From: Pomacea canaliculata
Taxonomy: Eukaryota; Mollusca; Gastropoda; Architaenioglossa; Ampullariidae
Length of the DNA: 64,000 nucleotides
Direction of reading: 5' to 3'
Assembly (NCBI RefSeq): GCF_003073045.1
Contig: NC_037590.1
Location: 40,602,751 to 40,666,750, forward strand
In this document: positions 61,854 through 64,000 of the stretch, piece after piece
Layout of the letters: each line of letters starts with the position of its first letter
Numbering within the stretch: position 1 is the first letter of the stretch
Translations under genes and position numbers: made by a program
Notes under the pieces: generated by a model
Seen by the model: only the letters and a program-made list of their open reading frames with translations
Database searches by the model: none
What the model was told of the DNA's origin: nothing

Positions 61854-62349
61854 CAGGTAGTCCTCGACTTACGACGGGGATCCGTTCTTAACGCGGCGTC
61901 GTAAACCGAATTTCGACGTAAGTCGGATCATACGTTGATACAGTACTGTACCATAATAACAGTACAGTACTGCAAACACTTAGCCTATCCAAACACCTAT
62001 CCTAACACAGTACCCTACATAGTTATCAATAAACATGAGTACAGTAAAGTATTGTGCAGTACAGTACGCTTTGTTATCACTGTCGCTTTCATAGGAGCAG
62101 ATCCTGTCACGTGTTCAAGGATGAGATCTTTATCCTTGATAATCCGTAGCGACAGTCGAACGACTAAGTCCTAATGACCTGCCAATTTCTGTTGCTGTTT
62201 CCCCCTTCTCAGATTGCCTTATGATATCCACTTTCACCTCCATGGTGATGGCCTTCCTTTTCTTTGATGCACTGACCTCGTAAGTCGGAATGAGCGTCGT
62301 AACCACGAAACGACGTAACTCGAGACCGTCGTAACCCGAGGACTACCTG
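61854..62349 (-). mobile_element. Internally deleted pogo/Tigger-type DNA transposon (496 bp)
   Basis: Ends CAGGTAGTCCTCGACTTACG and its near-complement at 62330-62349 (CGGGTTACGAC...read outward), about 23 bp, flanked on both sides by TA (61852-61853 and 62350-62351), the target duplication of Tc1/mariner-pogo elements. Inside, the minus strand encodes KRKAITMEVKVDIIRQSEKG followed by ETATEIGRSLGLSRSTVAT, the N-terminal CENP-B/pogo helix-turn-helix. One extra base then breaks the frame before the IKDKD equivalent. The rest of the transposase, including the DDE catalytic domain, is missing, so the copy is non-autonomous. Confidence 0.85.
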
Positions 62350-62351
62350 TA

Positions 62352-64000
62352 ATAGATTTAGCCAGTTGTAGGATGGCAGGTGTTAGAATTATCTGTATGA
62401 GTTAGTGAAAATAATGGGTTAGGGTTGTCTCTAGTTTATATTTCAGCATCGCTTTCATGAAAGTAAAGGCTACCACCATTGCCAAAATCATCACCACGAA
62501 CATCATCACATCCATGTCTTCGTCTTTGTCATCGTGATCAATTCTTCGAAATTAGTTGAAGTGATGGCGGTGGCAGAAAAATATTGAATCTGCCTACACC
62601 TACATATCTTTGAGAGATCTGGCTTTCGGAAACCTTCTGTTCCAACAACAAGACTTGCAACCACTCTACTTCCCGACTCAAGTACACTAAATGAAGGCTT
62701 TACTGGTGGCGGGAGGGAATGGTTACATCATACGAGTGGTCAGTCTTCGCTAATTGCGACTATCTAGACAGGTAGTGAAGGTGAAGGACTAAGATGTTGG
62801 CGACTGCCCGAAGCATCTTTCTGACCCTACCCTGATCTTGTTGTCGGGGCTGAGAACAAACTGGAGAGTGAGAAGGGTTTTTGAAGAAATCAAATAGCTG
62901 ACCAAAGTTTTGAGTGCAACATTATATATGTAATGCATCAGTGTCCGCTGGTATGTCTATACTGTATTATTATTATTACTATTGCATGTTTCTATTTTTA
63001 CGCATGCTTTCTTACCCCTTGAATCTTAGAACAAGTATAGCCTGTATCCATTCAATGTCCTACTAGAACGTACAATACCTGTAATTCCATGGTAATTACT
63101 CCACGGGAACTTCTACTTATGATATACACATCGTGTATAATGTGAAAGCACTATAAAATCCGAGGCTGGAAACACAAGTACAGAGCTTTCACACACATAC
63201 ATATATATAGCTGTTAGTATGGTTCTTGTGTGGTAAATAATTGTTTTGTTTTGGACAATGAAACGAAAAGGAGAAAGAGCAACATTAATAAAAATGTAGT
63301 TTAAAATTGTAAGTGGTTTGTGATTGCTTTTCTTGCATTGGTCACCTTTTTTCCTACTGTTTACTGTTTTAAATATCTTCCTCCTTCTCTAGGAACTCCG
63401 GTTTCCTCCCTCCTCCATCACCCCTCTCCCGTCATAGTGCCCTTAGCAAAACAACTCGAATCACTCGCCTGTGAGTGCCGGTAAGACGCAATATCAGCGA
63501 ACCCTAGCGGCTAGTGAATGCCTCCACCCTGCTGATGTCACTAAACGGCCCGGGTCAACTGACGGCCGGGGACCTCAATGACCATTCATGTGTGACTTGA
63601 CAAGAACTTTCGAATCGACTCCCTGGAGAAAACCCCTTGTCGGCCAGCTTCCCGAGAGGAAATCTGAAGAGAGGACCTATTACTTCTCACTGTAGAGGTG
63701 ACAAGCGAGTGTTTTAATAAATGCTATACGAGGTTTCCACTCCTTTCTTCATTCACCATCCATCCTGCGTTCATAATGCGATCAGCAGTCTATGAAAGCA
63801 GTTTCCCGTGAAATAAATCGTACCTCCAACGTACATTTTCCCTAAAACACGAATCGCAGCGCAGTCATTCCATAAAAAAAAAATATACCACGCTTATAGT
63901 CTGCAATAAATTTTGAAAGTTGAATCGAAAGCGCCCCCCTTTTTTCTTTTTTGGAAAGGAACCGGAAAAAGATTCCAGCATTTGAATACGAAGTATGTAG
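62352..64000. other. Right flank, nothing recognised
   Basis: No ORF of note, no clear repeat. A somewhat GC-richer stretch at 63.4-63.7 kb might belong to a gene beyond the window. Confidence 0.35.

Noticed and set aside
1..64000. CRISPR arrays, bacterial operons, rRNA or stand-alone tRNA genes
   Set aside because: None seen; the tRNA-like boxes present all sit at the heads of SINEs with non-tRNA bodies.

Overview
This is a eukaryotic nuclear window: the genes are split by many short-to-medium GT-AG introns, there are tRNA-derived SINEs, decayed non-LTR retrotransposons and a cut-and-paste transposon remnant, and there is no operon structure. The gene content (FOXJ1, WBP11, ZNF598, a synaptogyrin, a FAM234-type protein), together with SINEs whose 3' part reads roughly GGCTGGCTGCCTT...GGCGTAAAACACC, suggests a lophotrochozoan, most likely a mollusc such as a gastropod. 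The species cannot be fixed from the sequence alone.

Layout. 0.7-8.7 kb (minus): a complete FAM234-like single-pass membrane protein with FG-GAP-type repeats, 9 coding exons, 558 residues, plus a probable 5' UTR exon near 10.3 kb. Its first coding intron is filled with nested retroelement debris. 10.4-23 kb: a gene desert by protein standards. It holds a pair of about 455-bp, highly similar inverted arms (12.35-12.81 and 14.48-14.94 kb). Each arm starts just downstream of a TATA box, and the two point away from each other. This is the least explained structure in the window. 23.1-29.6 kb (plus): FOXJ1, the ciliogenesis regulator, with a GC-rich upstream region, a non-coding first exon and two coding exons (461 residues). 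29.7-40.0 kb (minus): WBP11, a spliceosome-associated proline-rich protein, 14 coding exons, 594 residues. 43.6-48.7 kb (minus): ZNF598, the collided-ribosome E3 ligase, 6 coding exons, 934 residues. 49.0-54.8 kb (plus): a synaptogyrin, 4 coding exons, 226 residues, start codon 358 bp from that of ZNF598. 55-64 kb: 3' flank, one unrecognised minus-strand ORF, a small hairpin and a non-autonomous pogo/Tigger-type element with TA target duplications.

All five exon chains were assembled by hand from splice signals and reading phase. In every case the summed length is a multiple of three and the phases agree at each junction. The genes do not form a pathway. The links visible are positional: FOXJ1 and WBP11 converge with candidate poly(A) signals a few tens of bases apart, ZNF598 and synaptogyrin share a short divergent promoter, and the ZNF598-synaptogyrin neighbourhood recalls human 16p13.3.
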